A stretch of DNA of 64,000 nt from a virus. The translations under genes were made by a program, and so were the position numbers. The stretch covers positions 1-64,000 of the IMG/VR virus record IMGVR_UViG_3300007735_000883; one strand, given 5' to 3'. The notes beneath the pieces are model-generated. The model was given only the letters and a program-made list of their open reading frames with translations, was not told the origin of the DNA and ran no database searches. Below are positions 53,352-60,743 of this stretch, one piece after another; position 1 is the first letter of the stretch, and each line of letters begins with the position of its first letter.

Positions 53352-54287
53352 ATGCCAGAACAAAAACAACAAATGAAATATCCTACATTAATTGATGCCA
53401 GAACCTACACCAAAGACGCCTCAGGCAAAGGTGTATTTCTAGGCACTGAACAACCCGTTCACGATCAATCAGAAAACATCAGCAAACTTGGACCAGGCGT
53501 TGCTCCTGTGGAGGCTCCTGCCCCACTAGGCAGCAAGGTTGCTGTCGCAGAAGAACTAGAAGGTCTCTTCTCTGGCGAAAACCTTAGCGAAGAGTTCAAG
53601 ACTAAAGCTCTAGTAGTCTTTGAAGCTGCTCTCAACGAAAAAGTTAATCTTATTCGTGAGCAACTAATCAAAGAAAGTGCAGATCTTGTTGAGAACGAAG
53701 TTTCAAGCGCAGTTGAAGGTCTTGCTGGTCGTCTAGACGAGTACCTCAACTACGTTGTTGAAGAGTGGATGAAAGAAAACAAGCTCGCTGTTGAAGGCGG
53801 CATTCGTACCGAGATTGCTGAAAGTTTTATGAACGGCTTAAAGAATCTGTTTGAAAGCCATTACGTCGAAGTACCAGAAGCCAAGCACGATGTTCTTGAA
53901 GACCTGTTTGCTGAAAATCAACAGCTTGAAGCTGCTCTAAACGAACAACTTCAAGAAAATATAGCTTTCAAACAAGAGATTGTTAAAGGTCAAGCTCGTG
54001 CTGTTTTCTTAGAAACCACCAGCGATATGACTAGTGTAGACGCCGAGCGTCTTGCTTCTCTGGCTGAAAGTATTGAATTCAGTAACGCTGAAGAATTCAA
54101 AAACAAAGTTTTAATTCTCAAAGAAAACTACCTTAAAGCAGCACCAGTTGTTGCCAAGGAAACCGAAATTGCTACTACCGGCACACTAAACGAATCTGCT
54201 GGTATTAGCAACGATCTTGTAACAGACAGTGCTGGACCAATGTCTGTGTACATGAACACACTGTCTCGTCAAATGAAAAAAATCTAA
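53352..54287 (+). CDS. 22: Prohead scaffold protein gp22
   Basis: The 311-residue acidic, highly helical protein has the typical gp22 middle: FKTKALVVFEAALNEKVNLIREQL, then LDEYLNYVVEEWMKENKLAVEGGIRTEIAESFMNGLKNLFESHYVEVPE. An end-region coiled coil follows (LFAENQQLEAALNEQLQENIAFKQE). Candidate protease sites include EIAES and VFLET. The C-terminal basic tail (YMNTLSRQMKKI) likely contacts the shell. It forms the core around which gp23 assembles and is then degraded. G/C-ending codons fit high expression. Confidence 0.93.
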   Translation: MPEQKQQMKYPTLIDARTYTKDASGKGVFLGTEQPVHDQSENISKLGPGVAPVEAPAPLGSKVAVAEELEGLFSGENLSEEFKTKALVVFEAALNEKVNLIREQLIKESADLVENEVSSAVEGLAGRLDEYLNYVVEEWMKENKLAVEGGIRTEIAESFMNGLKNLFESHYVEVPEAKHDVLEDLFAENQQLEAALNEQLQENIAFKQEIVKGQARAVFLETTSDMTSVDAERLASLAESIEFSNAEEFKNKVLILKENYLKAAPVVAKETEIATTGTLNESAGISNDLVTDSAGPMSVYMNTLSRQMKKI

Positions 54288-54290
54288 AGT

Positions 54291-54297
54291 CTAAATA
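54291..54297 (+). promoter_or_regulatory. Possible late promoter (CTAAATA) for gene 23
   Basis: CTAAATATAT lies in the gp22-gp23 gap, 24 nt before the gene 23 ATG, with ribosome site AAGGAG at 54309. It is a weaker match to the late consensus. Confidence 0.4.
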
Positions 54298-54321
54298 TAT
54301 TTAACTCAAGGAGAAACTAAC

Positions 54322-55818
54322 ATGTCAATGGACTTTTCACAAAGCACACCCTACGATACCCTCGTAGAAAAATGGAATCCTCTACTAAATCACGAGGCCC
54401 TTCCTGAGATTGGTGACTCGTATCGTAAGAAGGTTACTTCAGTTCTACTAGAAAACCAAGAACGTGCCCTCAAGGAGCAATACCTTGCTGAGTACGGCAA
54501 CCAAATGGCCGGTAATTTTAGCGTTACCAACGTAAGCCCCGGCATCGGTGGCGGCGGTAATCTTGCTGGTTATGACCCCATCCTCATCAGCCTAGTTCGT
54601 CGTGCAATGCCTAACCTCATGGCTTACGATCTAGCTGGCGTTCAACCCATGACTGCACCAACCGGCCTAATCTTTGCCATGCGTAGCCGCTACGGCAGAA
54701 ATGACAGTCAAGGTCTTCTAACCGGTGGCCGCTTCGGTGACGCAGTCGGTAACGGTCGTGAAGCTCTGTTCCAAGAGCCTTACTCAGTATTTGGTGGTTC
54801 GGGTGGTACTGCTGCTGGTGCTGCATTCTCGGCAACCGGTGGCGTAGCTCCAATCGCTCCAACAGGTTGGACCCTAAGCGGTGGCGTAGGTAATCTTGGT
54901 GGTGGCGATGCTAAGAACAACTCTGCTGCATCTTTCAACGATTTCCGTGCAATGCTTACCAACACTGGCGAGCAACTTGGCAACAGCCGTGCATTCGGTG
55001 AAATGTCGTTCAGCATTGAGCGTGTAGCTGTAGAAGCTAAAACTCGCGCTCTAAAGGCTGAGTACACCACTGAGCTAGCCCAAGACCTCAAGGCTGTACA
55101 CGGACTTGACGCTGAGAGCGAACTTGCTAACATCCTTAGCACCGAAATTCTCAACGAAATTAACCGTGAACTGATCACCACCATTTACCGTGTTGCTAAG
55201 GTTGGTTGCCAACAAGGCGATCTCAGTGCAATGACCAACGGTTTCAACTACGGTGGCGTATACGATCTCAACACCGACTCTGACGGTCGTTGGAGTGCAG
55301 AGCGTTTCCGTGGCCTCATGTTCCAAATTGAACGTGAAGCTAACGTAATCGCCAAGGAAACTCGTCGTGGTAAGGGCAACTTCATTGTCTGCAGCAGCGA
55401 CGTTGCTTCAGCTCTCGCCATGGGTGGTTTCCTCAACCTGACCCCAGCCCTACAACCTCAACTAGAGGTCGATGACACCGGCAACACCTTTGCTGGTATC
55501 CTCAACGGCAAGTTCAAGGTCTATATTGATCCATACGCTCAATTAGGCGTTAACTTTGTTACCGTAGGTTATCGCGGAGCCAGCCCATACGATGCTGGTC
55601 TCTTCTACTGCCCATACGTTCCTCTACAAATGGTACGTGCAGTCGGTGAGAACACTTTCCAACCCAAGATCGGATTCAAGACCCGCTACGGCATGGTCGC
55701 CAATCCGTTCTCGGAGAGCATGGATCTTCTCACTGCTGGTAGTGCTACCGCTGGTAACGTGTACTACCGCATCTTCCGTGTAGACAACCTCCACGGTAAC
55801 ACCGGTTTCGGTCTCTGA
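54322..55818 (+). CDS. 23: Major capsid protein gp23
   Basis: The 498-residue HK97-fold capsid protein. The N-terminal delta region ends at YLAEYGNQ, a likely gp21 cut after E57 (T4 cuts after E65). Family blocks follow: YDPILISLVRRAMPNLMAYDLAGVQPMTAPTGLIFAMRSRYG, then RALKAEYTTELAQDLKAVHGLDAE, IYRVAKVGCQQG and YRGASPYDAGLFYCPYVPLQM. The gene uses markedly more C/G-ending codons than its neighbours, as expected for the most abundant virion protein. A ribosome site AAGGAG lies 7 nt before the ATG. A strong terminator follows. Confidence 0.98.
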   Translation: MSMDFSQSTPYDTLVEKWNPLLNHEALPEIGDSYRKKVTSVLLENQERALKEQYLAEYGNQMAGNFSVTNVSPGIGGGGNLAGYDPILISLVRRAMPNLMAYDLAGVQPMTAPTGLIFAMRSRYGRNDSQGLLTGGRFGDAVGNGREALFQEPYSVFGGSGGTAAGAAFSATGGVAPIAPTGWTLSGGVGNLGGGDAKNNSAASFNDFRAMLTNTGEQLGNSRAFGEMSFSIERVAVEAKTRALKAEYTTELAQDLKAVHGLDAESELANILSTEILNEINRELITTIYRVAKVGCQQGDLSAMTNGFNYGGVYDLNTDSDGRWSAERFRGLMFQIEREANVIAKETRRGKGNFIVCSSDVASALAMGGFLNLTPALQPQLEVDDTGNTFAGILNGKFKVYIDPYAQLGVNFVTVGYRGASPYDAGLFYCPYVPLQMVRAVGENTFQPKIGFKTRYGMVANPFSESMDLLTAGSATAGNVYYRIFRVDNLHGNTGFGL

Positions 55819-55844
55819 TCTAAACCGTAACTAAAACTAACGTC

Positions 55845-55876
55845 AAGGGCTCCCCCTAAAAAGGGAGCCCTTTTCG
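55845..55876 (+). terminator. Intrinsic terminator after gene 23
   Basis: AAGGGCTCCC (55845-55854) pairs with GGGAGCCCTT (55863-55872), then a T-run. It lies 26 nt after the capsid gene stop. Confidence 0.9.
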
Positions 55877-55880
55877 TTTA

Positions 55881-55888
55881 CATAAATA
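55881..55888 (+). promoter_or_regulatory. T4-type late promoter (CATAAATA) after the gene 23 terminator
   Basis: CATAAATA ends 5 nt before the ATG at 55894; no ribosome site fits between. It restarts transcription directly after the terminator. Confidence 0.5.
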
Positions 55889-55893
55889 ATAGT

Positions 55894-56415
55894 ATGTCAG
55901 GATTTACAGGTTCACATAATCCGTTATTAGCAAACTATTTTGAATTTACACTTAACCGTGTTTCTAATTTATCGTATTTTTGCCAAACAGTAAATCTTCC
56001 AGGAATTGTTACAGGAGTGGAACAGCAACCTACAACTTTTGGTTTGCCTGTGCAAATTCCTATAGGTAATTTTAGATTTGAAAATTTACAAATAACATTT
56101 AAAGTAGATGAAGACTTAAAAAACTGGTTAGAAATATGGAACTGGTTGAAAGGAATTGGTAATTTGGATCAGTCGTGTTCCTCAGACGTATTGCCGTATT
56201 CGCCTGGTGGATCTGGTCTAGGAAAAACTACATCTAACGGAGCATTATTGCTAACCAATAGTTCATTTAAACCAAAATTTAGAATTAATTTTAAAAATTT
56301 ATTTCCTGTATCAATATCCGGTCTTTTGTTTAGTTCTACACTACCAGAATCGTCAGAAGTAGTTGCTACAGCAGAATTTGCATTTACAGGATATAGCGTA
56401 GAAAGAGTTGTTTAA
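55894..56415 (+). CDS. 3: Tail completion/tube-fold protein, gp3 candidate (173 aa)
   Basis: Between gp23 and uvsY, where T4-like marine phages carry gene 3. The sequence shows a tube-like fold: LANYFEFTLNRVSNLSYFCQTVNLPG, a Q-x-P-T loop, VQIPIGNFRFENLQITFKVDEDLKNWLEIWNWLKGIG (about 48-88), and closing strands FKPKFRINFKNLFPVSISG. T4 gp3 (176 residues) ends the tail tube and stabilises the sheath. Length and place agree; the symbol rests mainly on synteny. Confidence 0.65.
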   Translation: MSGFTGSHNPLLANYFEFTLNRVSNLSYFCQTVNLPGIVTGVEQQPTTFGLPVQIPIGNFRFENLQITFKVDEDLKNWLEIWNWLKGIGNLDQSCSSDVLPYSPGGSGLGKTTSNGALLLTNSSFKPKFRINFKNLFPVSISGLLFSSTLPESSEVVATAEFAFTGYSVERVV

Positions 56416-56418
56416 TAT

Positions 56419-56447
56419 TTGTTTTGACTCTTATTTTGATGTATAAT
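56419..56447 (+). promoter_or_regulatory. Sigma-70-like promoter of uvsY (TATAAT 5 nt before ATG)
   Basis: A perfect TATAAT (56442-56447) lies 5 nt before the uvsY ATG. Two -35 options are visible: TTGTTT (56419-56424, 17-bp spacer) and TTGACT (56424-56429), whose 12-bp spacer is too short. No ribosome site lies between -10 and ATG. Confidence 0.5.
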
Positions 56448-56452
56448 ACAAT

Positions 56453-56887
56453 ATGAATTTTGATGAATTAAAAACAATGATTGCCAAAGATTTAAAGATC
56501 GATGAGACCGCTCTAGATCGTGAATCCGCAAACACGCCCCAACTCCACAACAAGTATCTCATCATGTATATGGACGAGAAGTTGCGTTTAAAGAAACTAA
56601 AATTGGAACAGTCTGGATTACGTCGTAACAAGTGGCTGTATTATACGGGGCGTCTTAGCAAAGAAGAATTAGAACAGTTTGGCTGGGAACCGTTTGAACT
56701 AAACGTGTTAAAGACCGAAGCAGACATTTTGATTGAATCTGATCCAGAGTGGTTAAAGTTAGAAGAACGTATCGGATTTCAAACTGAAAAAGTAGAGTAT
56801 CTGGAAAGTATAGTAAAAGTTATCAACAATCGCCAGTGGCAGATACGCTCCATGATAGACTGGCTTAAATTTACCCAAGGGGTTTAA
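56453..56887 (+). CDS. uvsY: Recombination mediator UvsY
   Basis: The 144-residue helical protein matches UvsY. NFDELKTMIAKDLKID opens the protein, NTPQLHNKYLIMYMDEKLRLKKL and RRNKWLYYTGRLSKEELEQFGWEPF are the conserved middle, and FQTEKVEYLESIVKVINNRQWQIRSMIDWLKF is the C-terminal helix that forms the ring. UvsY loads the UvsX recombinase on gp32-coated ssDNA. The stop overlaps the uvsW start by 1 nt. A sigma-70-like promoter directly upstream suggests expression before the late genes. Confidence 0.95.
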   Translation: MNFDELKTMIAKDLKIDETALDRESANTPQLHNKYLIMYMDEKLRLKKLKLEQSGLRRNKWLYYTGRLSKEELEQFGWEPFELNVLKTEADILIESDPEWLKLEERIGFQTEKVEYLESIVKVINNRQWQIRSMIDWLKFTQGV

Positions 56888-58413
56888 TGGTAGATATCAA
56901 GATCACACAAACCGATTCTGTAAACGTCAAGGTAGAGTGTGATCGTTCTCTGGCTAGGGAGCTAAACGGATATTTTACGTTTACTGTTCCTAACTTTCAA
57001 TACACTCCTGCGTTTAAAAAAAGATTATGGGACGGTAAAATTCGTTTATTTAATTTGTACACTCAGACCATTTTTGCTGGTCTAGTCGATCTGGTGGTAA
57101 AATTTGCCAAAGATCGTGGGTACACGTGGGAGCAAGAACTGCTACCGTACACCTCTCCTACTCCAAACGAAGTTAAAGGGTTTATAGACGGCCTGAGCAT
57201 TACCGCAGGGGGCAAAGACGTGCGCCCATACGATTATCAGGTACAGGCCGTCCAACACGCCCTGAGCCATTCTAGGGCCCTTCTGGTGTCTCCTACGGGC
57301 TCTGGTAAGTCGCTAATGATCTACCTGCTGTGTCGCTGGATACTGGACCACCACTCAACTGGAAAAATACTAATTGTGGTGCCTACCACCAGTCTGGTAG
57401 CCCAGATGTTGGCTGATTTTCGAGAATACTCCAAGCGCGACTCGTGGAAAGCAGACCGTAATATTCACACCGTAATGTCCGGTAAAGACAAAACATCCAC
57501 CAAACGTATAATTATTTCCACTTGGCAAAGTATTTACAACCAGCCGTACGAGTACTTTGACGACTTTATAGGAGTGTTTGGTGATGAGTGTCACTTGTTT
57601 AAGGCTAAGTCCTTAACATCAATCATGAGCAAAGCCAAGAAGACCGTGTACCGGATTGGTACAACCGGAACACTAGACGGCACACAAACACACAAACTGG
57701 TTATTGAAGGCTTGTTTGGTCAAACGTATCACACCACAACCACTAAAAAATTAATTGATCAAGACCTGTTATCGCAGATTAATATTGATTGTTTACAGCT
57801 TCAGTACTCACCTGAAGACATTCAAACCACCAAAAAAATGATGTACGTGGACGAGATACGCTGGGTTGTTAGCAATCCACGACGTAATCAGTTTATTAAA
57901 AACTTGTGCAATAAATTGCAAGGCAACACTTTAGTGTTGTTTAACTTTGTAGAACTACAAGGCAAACCGCTGTACGAACTAATACAAGCGTCATCACAAA
58001 AACCGGTGTACTTTATTCACGGAGCCACCGAAGTGGAAGAGCGTGAACAGATTCGTAAAGTTATGGATAAAGGATCGGACGCAATTCTTATTGCGTCGTA
58101 CGGCACATGTTCAACAGGCATAAATATAAGAAACATACACAACATTGTGTTTGCCTCTCCGTCCAAATCAGTCATTCGTGTACTACAATCTATCGGAAGA
58201 GGTTTACGTAAAAGCGACACAAAAGTTCAGATGAAACTGATTGATATTGCGGACGATCTTCGTTACAAGAGCTACACCAATCACGGTATGAATCACTTAC
58301 GCGAACGATTAAAAATATATACTAATGAAGGATTTCCTTACAAATTAATTTCTGTTCAGTTACCAAAGGAGACACATGAAACATTACAAGATCATAAAAC
58401 TCAAATCGGGTGA
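56887..58413 (+). CDS. uvsW: Recombination DNA helicase UvsW
   Basis: The 508-residue SF2 helicase has an N-terminal substrate-binding part (FTVPNFQYTPAFKKRLWDGKIRLFN). Motif I SPTGSGKS is near residues 135-143, motif Ia VVPTTSLVAQM, motif II DECH (about 231-235), motif III GTTGTLDG, motif V ASYGTCSTGINI, and motif VI QSIGRGLRKS. It branch-migrates recombination intermediates, unwinds R-loops and helps the switch from origin to recombination-dependent replication. Its last 38 nt overlap the next gene, so translation is coupled. Confidence 0.97.
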   Translation: MVDIKITQTDSVNVKVECDRSLARELNGYFTFTVPNFQYTPAFKKRLWDGKIRLFNLYTQTIFAGLVDLVVKFAKDRGYTWEQELLPYTSPTPNEVKGFIDGLSITAGGKDVRPYDYQVQAVQHALSHSRALLVSPTGSGKSLMIYLLCRWILDHHSTGKILIVVPTTSLVAQMLADFREYSKRDSWKADRNIHTVMSGKDKTSTKRIIISTWQSIYNQPYEYFDDFIGVFGDECHLFKAKSLTSIMSKAKKTVYRIGTTGTLDGTQTHKLVIEGLFGQTYHTTTTKKLIDQDLLSQINIDCLQLQYSPEDIQTTKKMMYVDEIRWVVSNPRRNQFIKNLCNKLQGNTLVLFNFVELQGKPLYELIQASSQKPVYFIHGATEVEEREQIRKVMDKGSDAILIASYGTCSTGINIRNIHNIVFASPSKSVIRVLQSIGRGLRKSDTKVQMKLIDIADDLRYKSYTNHGMNHLRERLKIYTNEGFPYKLISVQLPKETHETLQDHKTQIG

Positions 58414-59059
58414 AGATATTATTGGTACGGTAAGAACAAGTAAAGACGGAAACGTTAAAGTGTATCGTCCTATGATCTTTAAATCTATAGTTCAATCTGA
58501 TCTATTTGGTAACATGAAAGAACTGTTTATGTTAAAAAACTGGTTAATGTTGTCTGACGACAAATTAGCAATAATTTCTAAAGACGCTATTAATACTATT
58601 ATTAATGCTTCTGTGGACGCGTCTACTTTATATGAAGCAGAAAAAAATAAACAAAACGAACCCAAACAAAAAGCAAAAAAACCTAATCCTATGGAGCTAC
58701 CAGAAGCTCAAGCAGGATTAGATCCTTTTGACATAATAGACAAACATATACAAGAGTTACTCGAAAAGAGTGATAAAATGTACGAACAAGATTCTAATGT
58801 AAAAGATCTTGCAAAACGCAAACCAGATGATAAAATGGTGTTTATGAACATGATCTTTTCACCAGAAGTTTTAGTTGAACTGCTCCGTAGCGGTATTTTA
58901 GACCGTAAAGAGTTTGGTGAAATGATCAATCAAATTACTAATGGTAATGGTGAGGGTATGAATCCCGGTAAGTTTACCGGAAATAAGAAAGATAAAAAGA
59001 ATTTTGGTAATGATTGGACAGATTGGAATCCCGATCCGTCATCTGATGATTACAAATAA
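58376..59059 (+). CDS. Protein with Sm-like N-terminal domain (227 aa, unknown)
   Basis: The first 70 residues (YKIIKLKSGEDIIGTVRTS... KVYRPM) have the pattern of Sm/LSm-like strands: kL.sGe.iig.v, then a central strand pair, as in many phage proteins of this type. A Lys/Pro-rich linker follows (QKAKKPNPMELPE), then a helical part (FDIIDKHIQELLEKSDKMYEQ; MNMIFSPEVLVELLRSGILDRKEFGEMINQ), then an Asn/Gly/Asp-rich tail. RNA binding is possible but unproven. It overlaps uvsW by 38 nt and stands before gp55. Confidence 0.55.
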   Translation: MKHYKIIKLKSGEDIIGTVRTSKDGNVKVYRPMIFKSIVQSDLFGNMKELFMLKNWLMLSDDKLAIISKDAINTIINASVDASTLYEAEKNKQNEPKQKAKKPNPMELPEAQAGLDPFDIIDKHIQELLEKSDKMYEQDSNVKDLAKRKPDDKMVFMNMIFSPEVLVELLRSGILDRKEFGEMINQITNGNGEGMNPGKFTGNKKDKKNFGNDWTDWNPDPSSDDYK

Positions 59060-59109
59060 CTAATACTCTTTTTTACTCAGACAATATATTATAGCAGGAA
59101 TTTTACATC

Positions 59110-59709
59110 ATGTCAAGTGAAAAATCTAAAAAATCTAAAAAAGAAGAACCAAACTTAAAAATAATAAAACAAACTAAAAAAGCATCTAAAAAAGTAAACG
59201 ACGAACATTACGTCGATAACAAACAATTTTTAGATGAAATGATTAAATGGAAAAAAGAAATACGTGAAGCAGAAGAAAGCGGTGACGACCGGCCACCAGT
59301 ATCGGATTTTATAGGACAATGTTTTTTAAAGATAGCTGAAAGGCTGTGTTCTAAATCTAATTTTACAAAGTATTCATATAAAGATGAAATGATAGGCGAT
59401 GCAATTGAAAATTGTTTAATGTACGCTCATAATTTTAATCCCCGAAAATCCAAAAATCCATTTTCTTATTTTACTCAAATAATTTATTATGCGTTTTTAC
59501 GCCGAATAGAAAAAGAGAAAAAACAAGCTTATGTTAAATTTAAGTTGACAGAAGAGATGGATGATGGTACACTACATAAGTGGTTTAAAGAAAACTATTT
59601 TGAAAAAGATAATGAACGAGAAGCATTGGGTGAACTATTTCAAATATCAGAAAATGATATAAAGAAATACGAACCTAAGAAACGCAAAAAGCGCCGTAAG
59701 AAAATATGA
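59110..59709 (+). CDS. 55: Late-transcription sigma factor gp55
   Basis: The 199-residue protein matches gp55. A very basic N-terminal lead (KSKKSKKEE) precedes YVDNKQFLDEMIKWKKE; the sigma region-2-like helices are CFLKIAERLCSKSNF, YKDEMIGDAIENCLMYAHNFNP and NPFSYFTQIIYYAFLRRIEKEKKQ; the tail is basic (KKRKKRRKKI). It replaces host sigma and reads the NATAAATA late promoters found across this window, helped by gp33 (7224). The ribosome site CAGGAA lies about 12 nt upstream. It overlaps gene 47 by 4 nt. Confidence 0.95.
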   Translation: MSSEKSKKSKKEEPNLKIIKQTKKASKKVNDEHYVDNKQFLDEMIKWKKEIREAEESGDDRPPVSDFIGQCFLKIAERLCSKSNFTKYSYKDEMIGDAIENCLMYAHNFNPRKSKNPFSYFTQIIYYAFLRRIEKEKKQAYVKFKLTEEMDDGTLHKWFKENYFEKDNEREALGELFQISENDIKKYEPKKRKKRRKKI

Positions 59710-60743
59710 AAATTGCAGTTATTAGTGATACCCATTTTGGGGCACGAGGTGATTCTCCGCTGTTTTTGAATCATTTCTTGAAGTTTTTTGAAGATCAGTT
59801 TTTTCCGTACCTCAAAGAGCACGGAATTACAAAAGTTCTTCATCTAGGCGATTTATTTGACCGCAGAAAATTTGTAAACTTCAATACTCTTCACCACACC
59901 AAGAAACGATTTATTGATTGGTTTGATGCTAATAGAGTAGAACTTCACTGTATTCTTGGGAATCATGATGTGTTTTACAAAAACACAAACCGGTTAAACT
60001 CACCCAAAGAAGTACTAGCAGAATGCCATACCTCATTTCACTTATATGAGGACGTTCAAGAAGTGTGTTTTAACGGTGCAACTATTCTGATGGTTCCGTG
60101 GATCAACGAAGAAAACAAAGACCGCTTCATGCAAAAGATCAAGGACACCAAGGCAACCATACTAGCAGGCCATCTAGAACTAAGTGGTTACGAAGTTATG
60201 CCCGGTGTGAAGTTTGGTGAAGGCATGGACGACAAGTTCCTAGAGAAGTTTGATCTGGTGCTGTCTGGTCACTTCCACAAGAAGAGTTCCAAGGGAAACG
60301 TGCATTATCTGGGCACACAATACCAGATGACCAGTATTGATACCAACGAGATCAAGGGATTTCATGTGCTGGATACAGAGACCCGTGATCTTCAGTTTAT
60401 TCCCAATCCCATGAAGATGTTCCATAATGTGGAATGGCGAAACGGAACCCTAATTCAAGACTTTGATCCGTCTCGTTACAAGGGAACGTATGTAAAGGTG
60501 CTGGTGTACGAGAAGAAAAGTGAAACTAAGTTTGATCAGTTTATCGACAGCCTGTACGCTGCTGAACCAGCAAACGTTAGTATTATTGAAGATCTCACGG
60601 ATCGTACCAAAGAAGAGGGCGAACTGGATATATCCGAAGATACTCTGAGTCTTATCAATAAAGAAATTGACGGTATGGAAGCAGACAACAAGGAAGAGCT
60701 AAAGAATATTGTGCGTGAAATTTACATGGAGAGTTTAGAGTGA
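59706..60743 (+). CDS. 47: Recombination endonuclease subunit gp47 (Mre11-like)
   Basis: The 345-residue metallophosphoesterase shows all phosphoesterase motifs: D8-x-H10 (SDTHFG), D49 (HLGDLFDRR), N86-H87-D88 (LGNHD), GHLELSG and GHFHKKS. With gp46 it forms the Mre11/Rad50-like nuclease that processes DNA ends for recombination-dependent replication and degrades host DNA. Four-nucleotide overlaps with gp55 and gp46 show coupled translation. No catalytic residue appears to be missing. Confidence 0.97.
   Translation: MKIAVISDTHFGARGDSPLFLNHFLKFFEDQFFPYLKEHGITKVLHLGDLFDRRKFVNFNTLHHTKKRFIDWFDANRVELHCILGNHDVFYKNTNRLNSPKEVLAECHTSFHLYEDVQEVCFNGATILMVPWINEENKDRFMQKIKDTKATILAGHLELSGYEVMPGVKFGEGMDDKFLEKFDLVLSGHFHKKSSKGNVHYLGTQYQMTSIDTNEIKGFHVLDTETRDLQFIPNPMKMFHNVEWRNGTLIQDFDPSRYKGTYVKVLVYEKKSETKFDQFIDSLYAAEPANVSIIEDLTDRTKEEGELDISEDTLSLINKEIDGMEADNKEELKNIVREIYMESLE

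Noticed and set aside
54780-55184. 134-residue minus-strand ORF inside gene 23
   Set aside because: It is a shadow of the codon-biased capsid gene; no start signals on the minus strand.
56424-56447. TTGACT-TATAAT promoter for uvsY as a fourth member of the N16 class
   Set aside because: The spacer is only 12 bp. TTGTTT at 56419 with a 17-bp spacer is the better -35, so it does not belong to the N16 class.
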